Shown piece after piece: positions 25,331 through 33,669 of a stretch of DNA of 49,861 nucleotides. The DNA lies in contig CAJUGS010000023.1 of assembly GCA_910586305.1 (NCBI GenBank), positions 1-49,861 of the forward strand, read 5' to 3'. The notes below the pieces were generated by a model that was not told the origin of the DNA, ran no database searches, and was given only the letters and a program-made list of their open reading frames with translations. The stretch comes from an uncultured Duncaniella sp. (GTDB taxonomy: Bacteria; Bacteroidota; Bacteroidia; Bacteroidales; Muribaculaceae). Positions within the stretch are counted from its first letter, which is position 1, and each line of letters begins with the position of its first letter. A program made the position numbers and the translations under genes.

Positions 25331-25371
25331 GGCCGGCCCCGGCTCGAAAGCCGGGACCGGCCCCCTCTTTT
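25331..25371 (+). terminator. GC-rich terminator directly before the next start codon
   Basis: A 14-bp stem with one C-A mismatch (25331-25344 with 25349-25362) and a CGAA tetraloop is followed by CCCTCTTTT. The next gene's ATG is at 25379, only 17 nt after the stem, so this probably attenuates rather than isolates that gene. Confidence 0.8.
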
Positions 25372-25378
25372 CTCTAAA

Positions 25379-26524
25379 ATGAAACTCTTACCGATCATTC
25401 TCTCTTTGTGCTGCGTCAGTGCAGCCGCATCGGCGGCCGATCTCCCCGAAAACGGATATTACCGTGCTTACAACCACATGAGCTCACGCTATGTCTATGT
25501 GCTCGATGACAAGGGCAAAATCGACATGGGTGCCACATCGGCCGAGCTCAATGCCATCGAGCTATGGAAAGGCTACGACAAAACAATTTCCGATCCTGCC
25601 ACAGTGCTCAACTTCAAGCATATCTCAGACAAGCAGTATGACGTGACTTCGCAGGGCACAGGCATCCACAAAATTATCGACTATTACGTGAGCATCCGGG
25701 CTGTCAGCTCGCCTGCCGACACATATCTCCTCTATGCAACCAACAGCGGTATGACCAAGTATCTCTGTGACGGTGAGCGCGTGCTCGACCATGAGAACGG
25801 TATGCTCTCGGACAGCGGAGAAGGAAAGTGGCGCTACTGGACACTGGAACGTATCTCGTCGGACTCTGACAGATATTTCGGTGTGAATCCCGACATCGAC
25901 TGCAAGGACGGTCTGTATGCGTCGTTCTTTGCCGAGTTCCCCTTCTCGTTTGCTTCGTCGGGCATGAAGGCTGTCTATGTGACCGATGTAGACCCTGTCT
26001 ACGGTATCGCCATAGTGGCCGAGACCGACGGTGCTGTTCCGGGCGCGACTCCCGTGGTGATACGTTGCGGCGCGACTTCTCCTTCTGGCAACCGTCTTGA
26101 TATCGGCACTACCTCTGGAGCTGCCTCCTTTGCAGGCAATCTGCTCAAGGGTGCCTATTTCTGCAATGACCGTTACCGCCATGTCAACCGTGTGGCCAAC
26201 GACAAGGCCACAATGCGTGTGCCCGGTGTTCTGCCCGACGGCTCTTTTGGTTTCGTCACCTCGACCGACGAGTATATGCCGCGCAACAAGGCGTATCTCA
26301 CCGTGCCTGCCGGCACCCCCGAGACTCTCCGCGCCATGAGTGCCGAGGAGTACAGCGAATTCATCAAGGCAGGTGTGACCGATATCACTGTAGATGCTGC
26401 CAACGGGTCGACTGCCATCTACAATATGATGGGTGTCAAGGTGGGCGAATCACGCGAGGATGCATCGCGTCTGCCCGCCGGCCTCTACATCATAGGCGGC
26501 CGCAAGGTTTATATCAATAACTAA
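25379..26524 (+). CDS. Secreted protein of unknown function with a sorting-signal-like C-terminus
   Basis: A 381-residue protein with a signal peptide (residues 1-19, SAAASA-ADL). The body is beta-rich with no family I recognise; it opens with an NGYYRAYNHMSSRYVYVLDD segment reminiscent of ricin-like or adhesin modules. The last 40 residues (TAIYNMMGVKVGE, LPAGLYIIGGRKVYI) resemble the C-terminal cell-surface or type-IX-secretion-like tails frequent in Bacteroidales hypothetical proteins. No promoter separates it from ompA, but a terminator sits right before its start, so it probably depends on read-through. A 17-bp terminator ends the unit. Confidence 0.82.
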   Translation: MKLLPIILSLCCVSAAASAADLPENGYYRAYNHMSSRYVYVLDDKGKIDMGATSAELNAIELWKGYDKTISDPATVLNFKHISDKQYDVTSQGTGIHKIIDYYVSIRAVSSPADTYLLYATNSGMTKYLCDGERVLDHENGMLSDSGEGKWRYWTLERISSDSDRYFGVNPDIDCKDGLYASFFAEFPFSFASSGMKAVYVTDVDPVYGIAIVAETDGAVPGATPVVIRCGATSPSGNRLDIGTTSGAASFAGNLLKGAYFCNDRYRHVNRVANDKATMRVPGVLPDGSFGFVTSTDEYMPRNKAYLTVPAGTPETLRAMSAEEYSEFIKAGVTDITVDAANGSTAIYNMMGVKVGESREDASRLPAGLYIIGGRKVYINN

Positions 26525-26555
26525 CGCATCTTTTTTGTCCCTGTCGGGGACAAGT

Positions 26556-26604
26556 CACAGAGCAAAAGGCGGAATCTTCACCCGCCTTTTGCTCTGTGCT
26601 TTTT
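26556..26604 (+). terminator. Intrinsic terminator after the secreted-protein gene
   Basis: A perfect 17-bp stem (26556-26572 with 26582-26598) and 9-nt loop are followed by CTTTTT. A small GTCCC/GGGAC hairpin lies just before it. Confidence 0.92.
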
Positions 26605-26720
26605 ATGCCTGTTTCTTCTGTCAAGGATGTCGATAATGTGAACTTTTTCAGGTTTTTTATTGATATATGAAAAATATTTATTAAATTAGCCGTCCAAATA
26701 GATATTTACCGTCCCCCTTC

Positions 26721-26751
26721 TTCCGCCGGCCGAATGTAGCCGGTGGCGGAA
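26721..26751 (+). other. Bulged hairpin in the leader of the DUF349 gene
   Basis: TTCCGCC-GGC (26721-26730) pairs with GCC-GGT-GGCGGAA (26739-26751) with a 3-nt bulge, ending 30 nt before the ATG at 26782. The rest of the 177-bp gap is AT-rich; no clear promoter box is seen. Confidence 0.4.
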
Positions 26752-26781
26752 ACATTTTCATCACTATACCCCTTAACCGCT

Positions 26782-28662
26782 ATGGAACTGCGAGACCAGT
26801 CCTTGACACCCGAAGAGGTGAAGGATACCGCCAACCTTGACCCCCAGGCTGCTTCTGCGGCCGAGACCGTGAAAACAGAATCACCCGCCCCCGAGGCATC
26901 AGAGACCGTCGCTACAGAGGCTGAACCTAAGGCCGAAGAACGCGCAGAGCGTCACCGGATGCTCACAAAGGATGAAATCATAGAAGCACTCGAAAAGGCA
27001 TCGGCTCTCGAAGCCGAGGAAATCCAGGCCGATGACGTGGCCAGGCTGAAGCAGCAGTTCTATCAGATTCGCAACGAAGAGGTCCGCGTGGAGCGTGAGG
27101 CTTTCGAAGCTGTGGAGGGCAATAACCCCGAGGATTTCACACCGGCTCCCGACCCTGTGGAGGAGAAGGCCAAGGCTCTGCTCAATGTAGTGAAGGAGAA
27201 AAAGGCTGCCCAGCGCGCTGCTGTGGAGGCTCGTCTGCAGGCCAACTATGACCGTAAGAAGGAGATTATCGAGAAGCTGCGCGAGATGAGTGCCGACACT
27301 GATAATGTGAACCGCCTGTTCCCCGCCGTGAGGGAGATGCAGAATGAGTTCAAGGAGATCGGCGAAGTGCCCCAGCAGGTGGCTGCCGAGCTGTGGAAAA
27401 GCTATCAGGAGGCTGTGGAACAGTTCTATGACCAGCTCAAGATCAACAAGGAACTGCGCGATTATGACTTCAAGAAAAACCTCACTGAGAAGGAGGCCCT
27501 TATAGCCGAGGCCGAGAAGCTGCGCGAGGAGGAGGATGTCATCGTGGTATTCAAGCGCCTCCAGGAACTTCACGACCAGTGGAAGGCCATCGGCCCGGTG
27601 GGCAAAGAGATGAGAGAAGAGATATGGGGACGTTTCAAAAACGTCTCGACTGAAATCAATAAGAAATATCAGGACTACTTCGTGGAGCGCAAGGCTCGCG
27701 AACGTGAGAACGAGGAGGCAAAGACCGCAATATGCGAGCGTCTCGAAGCACTCGACTTCTCCAAACTGTCGACCTATGCCGCGTGGGATACAATGACTGC
27801 CGAGTTCCTCAAGGCTCAGGAGGAGTGGAAGACGCTGGGTTATGCGTCGCGCAAGGCCAACAATGCCTTGTTTGCCCGTTTCAGAGGTCTTTGCGATAAG
27901 TTTTTCGCTGCAAAGGCTGCCTTCTTCAAGGAGATGAAGGATGTACTCGCCAAGAATCTCGAACGCAAGATAGCACTATGCGAGCGTGCCGAGGCTTTGA
28001 AGGACAGTACTGACTGGCGTGCAACAGCCGACGAGCTCACCGCAATGCAGAAAGAGTGGCGCACTATCGGAGCTGTGGCCAAGAAGCACTCTGACCAGGT
28101 GTGGCACAGGTTTCTGGCTGCCTGCGACTATTTCTTCGACCAGAAAAAGAAGAACACATCGGGCACACGCCGCAATGAACGCGCCAATCTGGAACAGAAG
28201 CATGAGATTATAGAGAAGCTGCGCGCACTCGGAGAGAGCGATACTCCGCGCGACGAGGCGGCCAAGCAGCTCAAAGACCTGCAGGCCGAATGGCAGAGCG
28301 TGGGCCATGTGCCTTTCGCCGAGAAAGACAAGGTTTACGAGGCCTATCGTGCTGTTGTCAACAGTCTCTATGACAAGTTTGACCTCGCTCGCAGAGGTTC
28401 GAGAATGGAATCGTTTGAGAATTCTCTCAGTGAGATGGAGGGTGACCACAACCGCCTGCTGCGTGAGCGCGAGCGTCTGCTGAGAGTCTATGAGCAGCGT
28501 CGCAGCGAGATTCTCACCTATGAGAACAATATGGGATTCCTCTCGGCCCGCTCGAAGAATGCCGACTCGATGCTACGTGATATGCAGCGCAGGATGCAGC
28601 GTCTGCGTGACGACCTGGCTGAACTTGAAACCAAGATCAAGAGCATAGACAGCAAGCTCTGA
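26782..28662 (+). CDS. DUF349-repeat cytoplasmic protein
   Basis: A 626-residue acidic, helical protein with no signal peptide. After a Pro/Glu/Ala-rich lead (about 1-60) come several DUF349-type repeats, each with a central W and a G-V/I motif: LWKSYQEAVEQFYDQ, LHDQWKAIGPVGKEMREEIW, EWKTLGYASRKANNALFARF, EWRTIGAVAKKHSDQVWHRF and EWQSVGHVPFAEKDKVYEAY. The end (about 550-626) is a long coiled coil. Such proteins are conserved in Bacteroidetes with no firm role. The frame is open to a GTG at 26743, but that lies in a hairpin; the ATG at 26782 (MELRDQS) is preferred. Confidence 0.88.
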   Translation: MELRDQSLTPEEVKDTANLDPQAASAAETVKTESPAPEASETVATEAEPKAEERAERHRMLTKDEIIEALEKASALEAEEIQADDVARLKQQFYQIRNEEVRVEREAFEAVEGNNPEDFTPAPDPVEEKAKALLNVVKEKKAAQRAAVEARLQANYDRKKEIIEKLREMSADTDNVNRLFPAVREMQNEFKEIGEVPQQVAAELWKSYQEAVEQFYDQLKINKELRDYDFKKNLTEKEALIAEAEKLREEEDVIVVFKRLQELHDQWKAIGPVGKEMREEIWGRFKNVSTEINKKYQDYFVERKARERENEEAKTAICERLEALDFSKLSTYAAWDTMTAEFLKAQEEWKTLGYASRKANNALFARFRGLCDKFFAAKAAFFKEMKDVLAKNLERKIALCERAEALKDSTDWRATADELTAMQKEWRTIGAVAKKHSDQVWHRFLAACDYFFDQKKKNTSGTRRNERANLEQKHEIIEKLRALGESDTPRDEAAKQLKDLQAEWQSVGHVPFAEKDKVYEAYRAVVNSLYDKFDLARRGSRMESFENSLSEMEGDHNRLLRERERLLRVYEQRRSEILTYENNMGFLSARSKNADSMLRDMQRRMQRLRDDLAELETKIKSIDSKL

Positions 28663-28700
28663 CAATAGAGGGTTATTAAATACTCATATAAAGAATATGT

Positions 28701-28740
28701 ACACTCGGAGAATCCGGCAATCGTCGGATTCTCCGAGTGT
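28701..28740 (+). terminator. Perfect 16-bp hairpin between DUF349 and phosphotransferase genes
   Basis: 28701-28716 (ACACTCGGAGAATCCG) pairs perfectly with 28725-28740 around an 8-nt loop. No T-run follows. It ends 23 nt before the next ATG. Confidence 0.6.
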
Positions 28741-28763
28741 CAGACATCGATATTGCACAAAGG

Positions 28764-30152
28764 ATGAGCATCAGAAAGGGGAAATACGGACGCTACCTCC
28801 ACCGCATTCTGGCAGTGGGCGACTACGTCATACTCAATATGGTGTTTCTCGTCATCCTTGCTCTTTATCCCGGGATATCGGCTCTGCATTCCAGGCTGAT
28901 CATACTTCTTCTTAATGTTGCCTATCTTCCTGTGGCACGCTGGCTGACCGCCACCCATAGGGAGCGTGCTCTGCAGATGGACCGCCTCATACGGTCGTCT
29001 ATCGCTGCCGCCGGTTGTCATGCTGTGGCATTCACTGCGTTGCTTTATGTGATGGGAGCGGATGATATTCCCTGGCAACCTGTGGCCGCATTCTACGGTA
29101 TCTTCATTCCGTTGCTCACGCTGTGGCGGATAAGCACTCAGGTGATTATAAAGTACTACCGTTCGCGCGGACGCAACTATACGCGTGTCGTGATAATCGG
29201 ATGCGGGACCACCGGAGAGCGTCTGTATCGTGAGATGAATTCCGATATTGGGTTCGGCTACCAGATGCAGGGGTTCTTTGACCTGTATTGTCCGCCTGAT
29301 TTCCGGTTCAAGGATCTATACAGGGGCAATCTTGACGAGCTCGGGAAATGGGTGAGGGAGAATGATACGGAGGAAATTTTCTTCTGTATCTCGGGAGAGA
29401 ATGCCGAGGCTATCAAACTTGCCATAGGACTGTGTGACGAACTGATGATGAAGTTTCATTTCGTACCGCAGATATCGCCGTATCTTGCCCGTAACCTCAA
29501 GGCCACGTTCATTGGTTCTATTCCTGTGCTGAATGTGCTCAACAATCCGTTGGAGTCGCCTGTCAATTCGGCTATGAAGCGGGCTTTCGACATCGCCTTT
29601 GCCGGAACCTTCCTGGTTTTCTCTCCTCTTGTCTTTATCCCGGTGGCTATCGCTATCAAGCTTTCGTCGCCAGGTCCGGTGTTCTTCCGCCAGGCCCGCA
29701 CCGGTTATATGGGCCACGAGTTCACCTGCTGGAAGTTCCGCACCATGCGTGTGAATGCTGACTCGGATTCACGCCAGGCCAGCAAGAATGATCCCCGCAA
29801 GACGCGTGTCGGTGATTTTCTGCGACGCACGAGCATCGACGAACTGCCTCAGTTCATCAACGTGCTTCTCGGCGATATGTCGGTAGTGGGCCCGCGTCCG
29901 CATATGCTCAAGCACACCGAGGACTACTCGCGGCTCATAGACAACTATATGGTGCGCCATCTCATCAAACCCGGTATCACCGGATGGGCGCAGGTGAGAG
30001 GTTTTCGCGGACAGACCGAAGAGTTGTGGCAGATGCAGGGACGTATCGAACACGACATATGGTATATCGAGCACTGGAGCTTCCTGCTCGACATAAAAAT
30101 AATTATCCGAACGATGCTAAACGCCCTGAAGAAGGACGAGAATGCATTCTGA
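28764..30152 (+). CDS. Undecaprenyl-phosphate sugar phosphotransferase (WcaJ type)
   Basis: A 462-residue polyprenyl glycosylphosphotransferase that moves a sugar-1-phosphate from a nucleotide sugar to undecaprenyl phosphate, the first step of surface polysaccharide synthesis. Four N-terminal membrane segments (within about 10-125) are followed by a Rossmann-like CoA-binding-type domain (TRVVIIGCGTTGERLYREM, near 142), another membrane hairpin, and the C-terminal catalytic bacterial sugar transferase domain: SPGPVFFRQARTGYMG, CWKFRTM, RRTSIDELPQFINVL, MSVVGPRP and KPGITGWAQVRG. The frame is open from a GTG at 28737 inside a hairpin arm; the ATG at 28764 is preferred. recQ follows after 15 nt. 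No other polysaccharide genes adjoin it, though rmlD/rmlB lie 8-9 kb to the right. Confidence 0.92.
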   Translation: MSIRKGKYGRYLHRILAVGDYVILNMVFLVILALYPGISALHSRLIILLLNVAYLPVARWLTATHRERALQMDRLIRSSIAAAGCHAVAFTALLYVMGADDIPWQPVAAFYGIFIPLLTLWRISTQVIIKYYRSRGRNYTRVVIIGCGTTGERLYREMNSDIGFGYQMQGFFDLYCPPDFRFKDLYRGNLDELGKWVRENDTEEIFFCISGENAEAIKLAIGLCDELMMKFHFVPQISPYLARNLKATFIGSIPVLNVLNNPLESPVNSAMKRAFDIAFAGTFLVFSPLVFIPVAIAIKLSSPGPVFFRQARTGYMGHEFTCWKFRTMRVNADSDSRQASKNDPRKTRVGDFLRRTSIDELPQFINVLLGDMSVVGPRPHMLKHTEDYSRLIDNYMVRHLIKPGITGWAQVRGFRGQTEELWQMQGRIEHDIWYIEHWSFLLDIKIIIRTMLNALKKDENAF

Positions 30153-30167
30153 TATCCGGCAACCATT

Positions 30168-32309
30168 ATGCTTGACTTCAACCAACAGGCTACAGCGTTG
30201 TTGCGCCGTTTCTACGGCTATAACAGTTTCCGTCCGCTCCAGCTTGACATTATAGCCACAGCTGCCGTGGAACGGCGCGACAGTGTGGTGCTGATGCCGA
30301 CAGGCGGCGGTAAGTCGCTGTGCTACCAGATACCGGCTCTTCTTGCCGACCGGGGCGTCACCATAGTGGTGTCGCCCCTTATAGCCCTCATGAAGGACCA
30401 GGTGACGGCTCTTGCCTCAAACGGCATACCGGCTGCCGCCGTCAATTCCATGCAGAGCGAGGAAGAGAACCGCAGTATATTGGAGCAGCTTTACAAGGGG
30501 CGTGTGAAGCTCCTATACATCTCTCCGGAGAGACTGCTGATGGAGATTGACCGCTGGAGTTCCGATCTGCCTGTCACTCTGTTTGCCATTGACGAGGCTC
30601 ACTGTATCTCTCAGTGGGGCCATGACTTCCGTCCGGGCTATACGCAACTCGCCCGCATAAAGGAATTGTATCCGTCGGTGCCCGTGATGGCTCTCACTGC
30701 TACTGCCGACCGACTCACGCGCGAGGATATCTCGACGCAGTTGCGCCTGAGCAATCCGAAGCTTTTCATAGGCTCGTTTGACCGTCCGAATCTTTCGCTC
30801 AAGGTTATCACTGATCCAGGAAAGACGCAGAGAGTCAACTATATCTGCTCGCTGATAGACCGCTATCCTTCGGACTCGGGAATAGTCTACTGCCTGTCGC
30901 GAAAGATGGCTGAGGAGATGGACCGACAGCTTACAGCAAAGGGGTATAGCTCGACGGTGTATCATGCCGGTCTTTCGGTGACCGAGCGCAATTTAGCGCA
31001 AGACCGTTTCATCAACGGTGACGTACAGGCCGTCTGTGCCACTATCGCTTTCGGTATGGGTATCGACAAGAGCAATATCCGATGGGTGGTACACAACAAT
31101 ATGCCTCGGAATATAGAGAGCTACTACCAGGAGATAGGCCGCGCCGGCCGTGACGGCACCAAGGCTGAGACGGTGATGTTTTATTCCTATGGCGATATTG
31201 CCATGCTCCAGAATTTCGTGGATGAGAGCGGACAGAAGAGTATCAACAATGAGAAACTCAACCGCATGAAGGAGTATGCCGAGGCTTCCCTCTGTCGTCG
31301 ACGCATACTGCTGAGCTATTTCAATGAGACCATGGACCATGACTGCGGCAACTGTGACGTGTGTCTCAACCCTCCGGAACGTATCGACGGTACTATTCTT
31401 GTGCAGAAAGCGCTCAGCGCCATAGTGCGCATCAATGGCGGAGCCGGTATAAATATGCTTATAGATATACTCCGCGGGGCCTCACGACAGGATCTGATAC
31501 AGAAGGGATATCATCTCATAAAGACGTATGGGGTCGGACATGATCTGAGTTTCGGAGAGTGGAATACCTATGTGTCGCAGATGATACAGCTCGGTCTGAT
31601 CGATATAGCTTATAATGAGGGCAATCATTTGAAAATCACACCGTATGGAGCGGATATACTCCGTAACCGCACCACTGTGATGCTGGCCAAGTTCACTCCC
31701 TTTGAGAAGCGCAAGCCACGACGTGGCGGAAAGGCTGCGACTGAGGAAAGAGAGCTCAATCCTGCCGAGAGACTCATGGAGACACTCAAGGAGGTGCGCC
31801 AGAAGCTTGCCCGCAAGGAGCAGGTGCCTCCGTATATCATTTTCACCGATAAGGCGCTGCTGGAGATGGTGAGAGTGGAGCCTGTGAGCATGGATGATTT
31901 CTCGAAAGTGGAAGGTGTGGGCGAACGGAAGACCGTGAAGTACTGGAAGCCTTTTGTCACGGCGATACGCCGGCACAAAGGTCTTGCCACCACATTCGGT
32001 ACGGGCCTCTCGCACGAGGAGACTCTTCTTCTGCTTAATTCGGGCTATGATATCCCGGCCATAGCCGAGGCGAAGGGTATCAAGGCTGCGACGGTGTATT
32101 CGCATATCGCCACGCTGATATCGCAGGACCGTCTGACCGATTTCTCGTCGGTCATTACCCGCGAGCAATATCTGAGGGTCATGGAAGTGGCCGGTGAACA
32201 TCCCGACACGCTCTATGACATTCTCACTCCAGAGATGCCTGACGGGCTTGTGAGGGTGGCTCTGGCAATGTCAGACTATATGCTGAGACAGAAAGCTAAT
32301 ATGAAGTAA
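30168..32309 (+). CDS. recQ: ATP-dependent DNA helicase RecQ
   Basis: A 713-residue RecQ helicase, a 3'-to-5' DNA unwinder used in recombination and repair. Walker A is MPTGGGKS (43-50), motif II is DEAH (142-145) in FAIDEAHCISQWGHDFRPGY, and the QEIGRAGRDG motif VI is present. A zinc-binding Cys set follows (SLCRRR, CGNCDVC near 390), then the winged-helix domain, an HRDC domain (about 525-605) and a C-terminal helix-turn-helix region (about 615-713, AEAKGIKAATVYSHIATLI). All core motifs are intact. The gap to the upstream phosphotransferase is 15 nt and to the Nudix gene 26 nt, so the three may share a transcript. Confidence 0.97.
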   Translation: MLDFNQQATALLRRFYGYNSFRPLQLDIIATAAVERRDSVVLMPTGGGKSLCYQIPALLADRGVTIVVSPLIALMKDQVTALASNGIPAAAVNSMQSEEENRSILEQLYKGRVKLLYISPERLLMEIDRWSSDLPVTLFAIDEAHCISQWGHDFRPGYTQLARIKELYPSVPVMALTATADRLTREDISTQLRLSNPKLFIGSFDRPNLSLKVITDPGKTQRVNYICSLIDRYPSDSGIVYCLSRKMAEEMDRQLTAKGYSSTVYHAGLSVTERNLAQDRFINGDVQAVCATIAFGMGIDKSNIRWVVHNNMPRNIESYYQEIGRAGRDGTKAETVMFYSYGDIAMLQNFVDESGQKSINNEKLNRMKEYAEASLCRRRILLSYFNETMDHDCGNCDVCLNPPERIDGTILVQKALSAIVRINGGAGINMLIDILRGASRQDLIQKGYHLIKTYGVGHDLSFGEWNTYVSQMIQLGLIDIAYNEGNHLKITPYGADILRNRTTVMLAKFTPFEKRKPRRGGKAATEERELNPAERLMETLKEVRQKLARKEQVPPYIIFTDKALLEMVRVEPVSMDDFSKVEGVGERKTVKYWKPFVTAIRRHKGLATTFGTGLSHEETLLLLNSGYDIPAIAEAKGIKAATVYSHIATLISQDRLTDFSSVITREQYLRVMEVAGEHPDTLYDILTPEMPDGLVRVALAMSDYMLRQKANMK

Positions 32310-32320
32310 TATAATGTAAA

Positions 32321-32326
32321 AAGGAG
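32321..32326 (+). promoter_or_regulatory. Shine-Dalgarno site of the Nudix gene
   Basis: AAGGAG lies 9 nt before the ATG at 32336. Genes in this window otherwise lack such sites, so this is unusual and supports the start chosen. Confidence 0.7.
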
Positions 32327-32335
32327 AATAATATT

Positions 32336-32884
32336 ATGGAAGACAATGATATGAAATGGGATGTGCTCGATAGTGAGTATCTGTTCCGCAGACCTTGGCT
32401 CACGGTGCGTCGCGATACGGTGAAACTCCCTAACGGCACGGTACATCCGGAGTATTATGTGCTGGAATATCCGAAATGGGTCAATGTGATAGCTATTACT
32501 CCCGAAGGCCAGTTTGTGATGGTTCGCCAATATCGCCACGGACTTGGTGTCACTGCTACGGAGCTTTGTGCCGGTGTGGTGGAGGATGGCGAGGACCCTC
32601 TGGATGGAGCCAAGCGCGAACTTCTCGAGGAGACCGGATATGCCGGAGGGGAGTGGGAGCTAAGTATGGTGGTTTCTGCTAATCCAGGCAGTCAGAACAA
32701 TCTGAGTTATTCCTATATAGCCCGTGGTGTGACCAAGGTTGGCGGACAGCATCTTGATGCTACCGAGGATATCAGGGTGGAACTACTCAGTGAGGATGAG
32801 GTCTACGGTATGCTTGTGCGTGACGAGTTGAAGCAGGCCCTGATGGCTGCTCCGCTCTGGAAGTACTTTGCTCTGAAGAAATAA
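32336..32884 (+). CDS. Nudix hydrolase, ADP-ribose pyrophosphatase-like
   Basis: A 182-residue Nudix protein. The Nudix box fits the G-x5-E-x7-RE-U-xEE-xGU rule exactly: Gly80, Glu86, Arg94-Glu95, Glu98-Glu99, Gly101. Upstream, the WLTVRRDTVKLPNG and VNVIAITPEGQFVMVRQYRHG segments resemble the ADP-ribose pyrophosphatase group, which cleaves nucleoside diphosphate sugars; the substrate is not certain. It follows recQ by 26 nt and ends 18 nt from the convergent plsC. Confidence 0.9.
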   Translation: MEDNDMKWDVLDSEYLFRRPWLTVRRDTVKLPNGTVHPEYYVLEYPKWVNVIAITPEGQFVMVRQYRHGLGVTATELCAGVVEDGEDPLDGAKRELLEETGYAGGEWELSMVVSANPGSQNNLSYSYIARGVTKVGGQHLDATEDIRVELLSEDEVYGMLVRDELKQALMAAPLWKYFALKK

Positions 32885-32902
32885 TTACATTGACCTGGAG
32901 GT

Positions 32903-33616
32903 CTACAGGGCTGACGATATGGCCTTGTAGCTTTCGTCCATGAGCCGTTCGATGTCGTGGCCGTCGGCTGCGGGATTGATAGGCTTGTGTATTGTCAAGA
33001 CTATATGTCCGGGACGTGGGAGTTTCTTGAATCGCGGCATCACGTGGAATGCTCCGTCGATTGTCACGGGAACTACCGGCAGGCTGAACTCTACAGCAAG
33101 GCGGAAGGCACCTTTTTTGAAACGACGCATCTTGCCGTCCCATGTGCGGGCACCTTCGGGGAAAACTGCGAGTGACATTCCACCACTGAGCTGTTTTTCA
33201 GCGTCCTGCATGGTGTGGCGTGTGGCTGCAATTGAGGAATTGTCGACAAAAATCTGTCCGGATGCCTTGCAGGCCCATCCGACAAATGGTATCTTTCGGA
33301 GACTCTGCTTCATCATCCAGCGGAAATTGTGTCCGAGCCATCCGAAGAGAGAGAATATGTCGAATGCTCCCTGATGGTTGGCTACGAATACATAGGATGT
33401 CTTGGAATCTATGTTTTCGGTGCCTTTCACGCTGACTGTGACGAAATTGAGCCAGCAGAAAAGACGTGCCCAGTAAATTTCGGGGTAGTAACCACACCAT
33501 AGGCCAAGTCCGAGTGCCGAGCCGGCTGCAGTGATGACTGCCGTGATGATGGTAGCGACCACAACCACAGGACACATTATAAGAATCTGGTAAATTCTGT
33601 AAAGGAGCATTAACAT
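32903..33616 (-). CDS. plsC: 1-acyl-sn-glycerol-3-phosphate acyltransferase
   Basis: A 237-residue membrane acyltransferase that adds the second fatty acid in phosphatidic acid synthesis. Two N-terminal hydrophobic stretches (about 11-30 and 31-45) precede the catalytic NHxxxxD motif (His81, Asp86 in NHQGAFD) and the glycerophosphate-binding FPEGART motif (152-158). IPFVGWACKASGQIFVD and PVVPVTIDGAFHVM are also typical. The N-terminus reads MLM; ATGs at 33616 and 33610 are both possible. A promoter -7 box ends only 5 nt before the first ATG, so the mRNA may have almost no leader. The helicase gene lies 53 nt upstream on the same strand. Confidence 0.94.
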   Translation of the reverse strand: MLMLLYRIYQILIMCPVVVVATIITAVITAAGSALGLGLWCGYYPEIYWARLFCWLNFVTVSVKGTENIDSKTSYVFVANHQGAFDIFSLFGWLGHNFRWMMKQSLRKIPFVGWACKASGQIFVDNSSIAATRHTMQDAEKQLSGGMSLAVFPEGARTWDGKMRRFKKGAFRLAVEFSLPVVPVTIDGAFHVMPRFKKLPRPGHIVLTIHKPINPAADGHDIERLMDESYKAISSAL

Positions 33617-33621
33617 ATCCG

Positions 33622-33651
33622 CAAAATTACGAATTATTTGTTTCTTTCAAA
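33622..33651 (-). promoter_or_regulatory. Promoter of plsC
   Basis: On the minus strand: TTTG (33651-33648), 18 nt, TAATTTTG (33629-33622). The ATG at 33616 begins 5 nt after the box, about where transcription should start. Confidence 0.7.
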
Positions 33652-33669
33652 AGAGTAAAAGAATATATG

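Noticed and set aside
26606..26671. A 21-codon open frame after the 26556 terminator
   Set aside because: Too short, AT-rich, without promoter or motif.
28737..28763. GTG start for the sugar phosphotransferase at 28737
   Set aside because: It lies in the right arm of a 16-bp hairpin; the ATG at 28764 starts the membrane domain normally.
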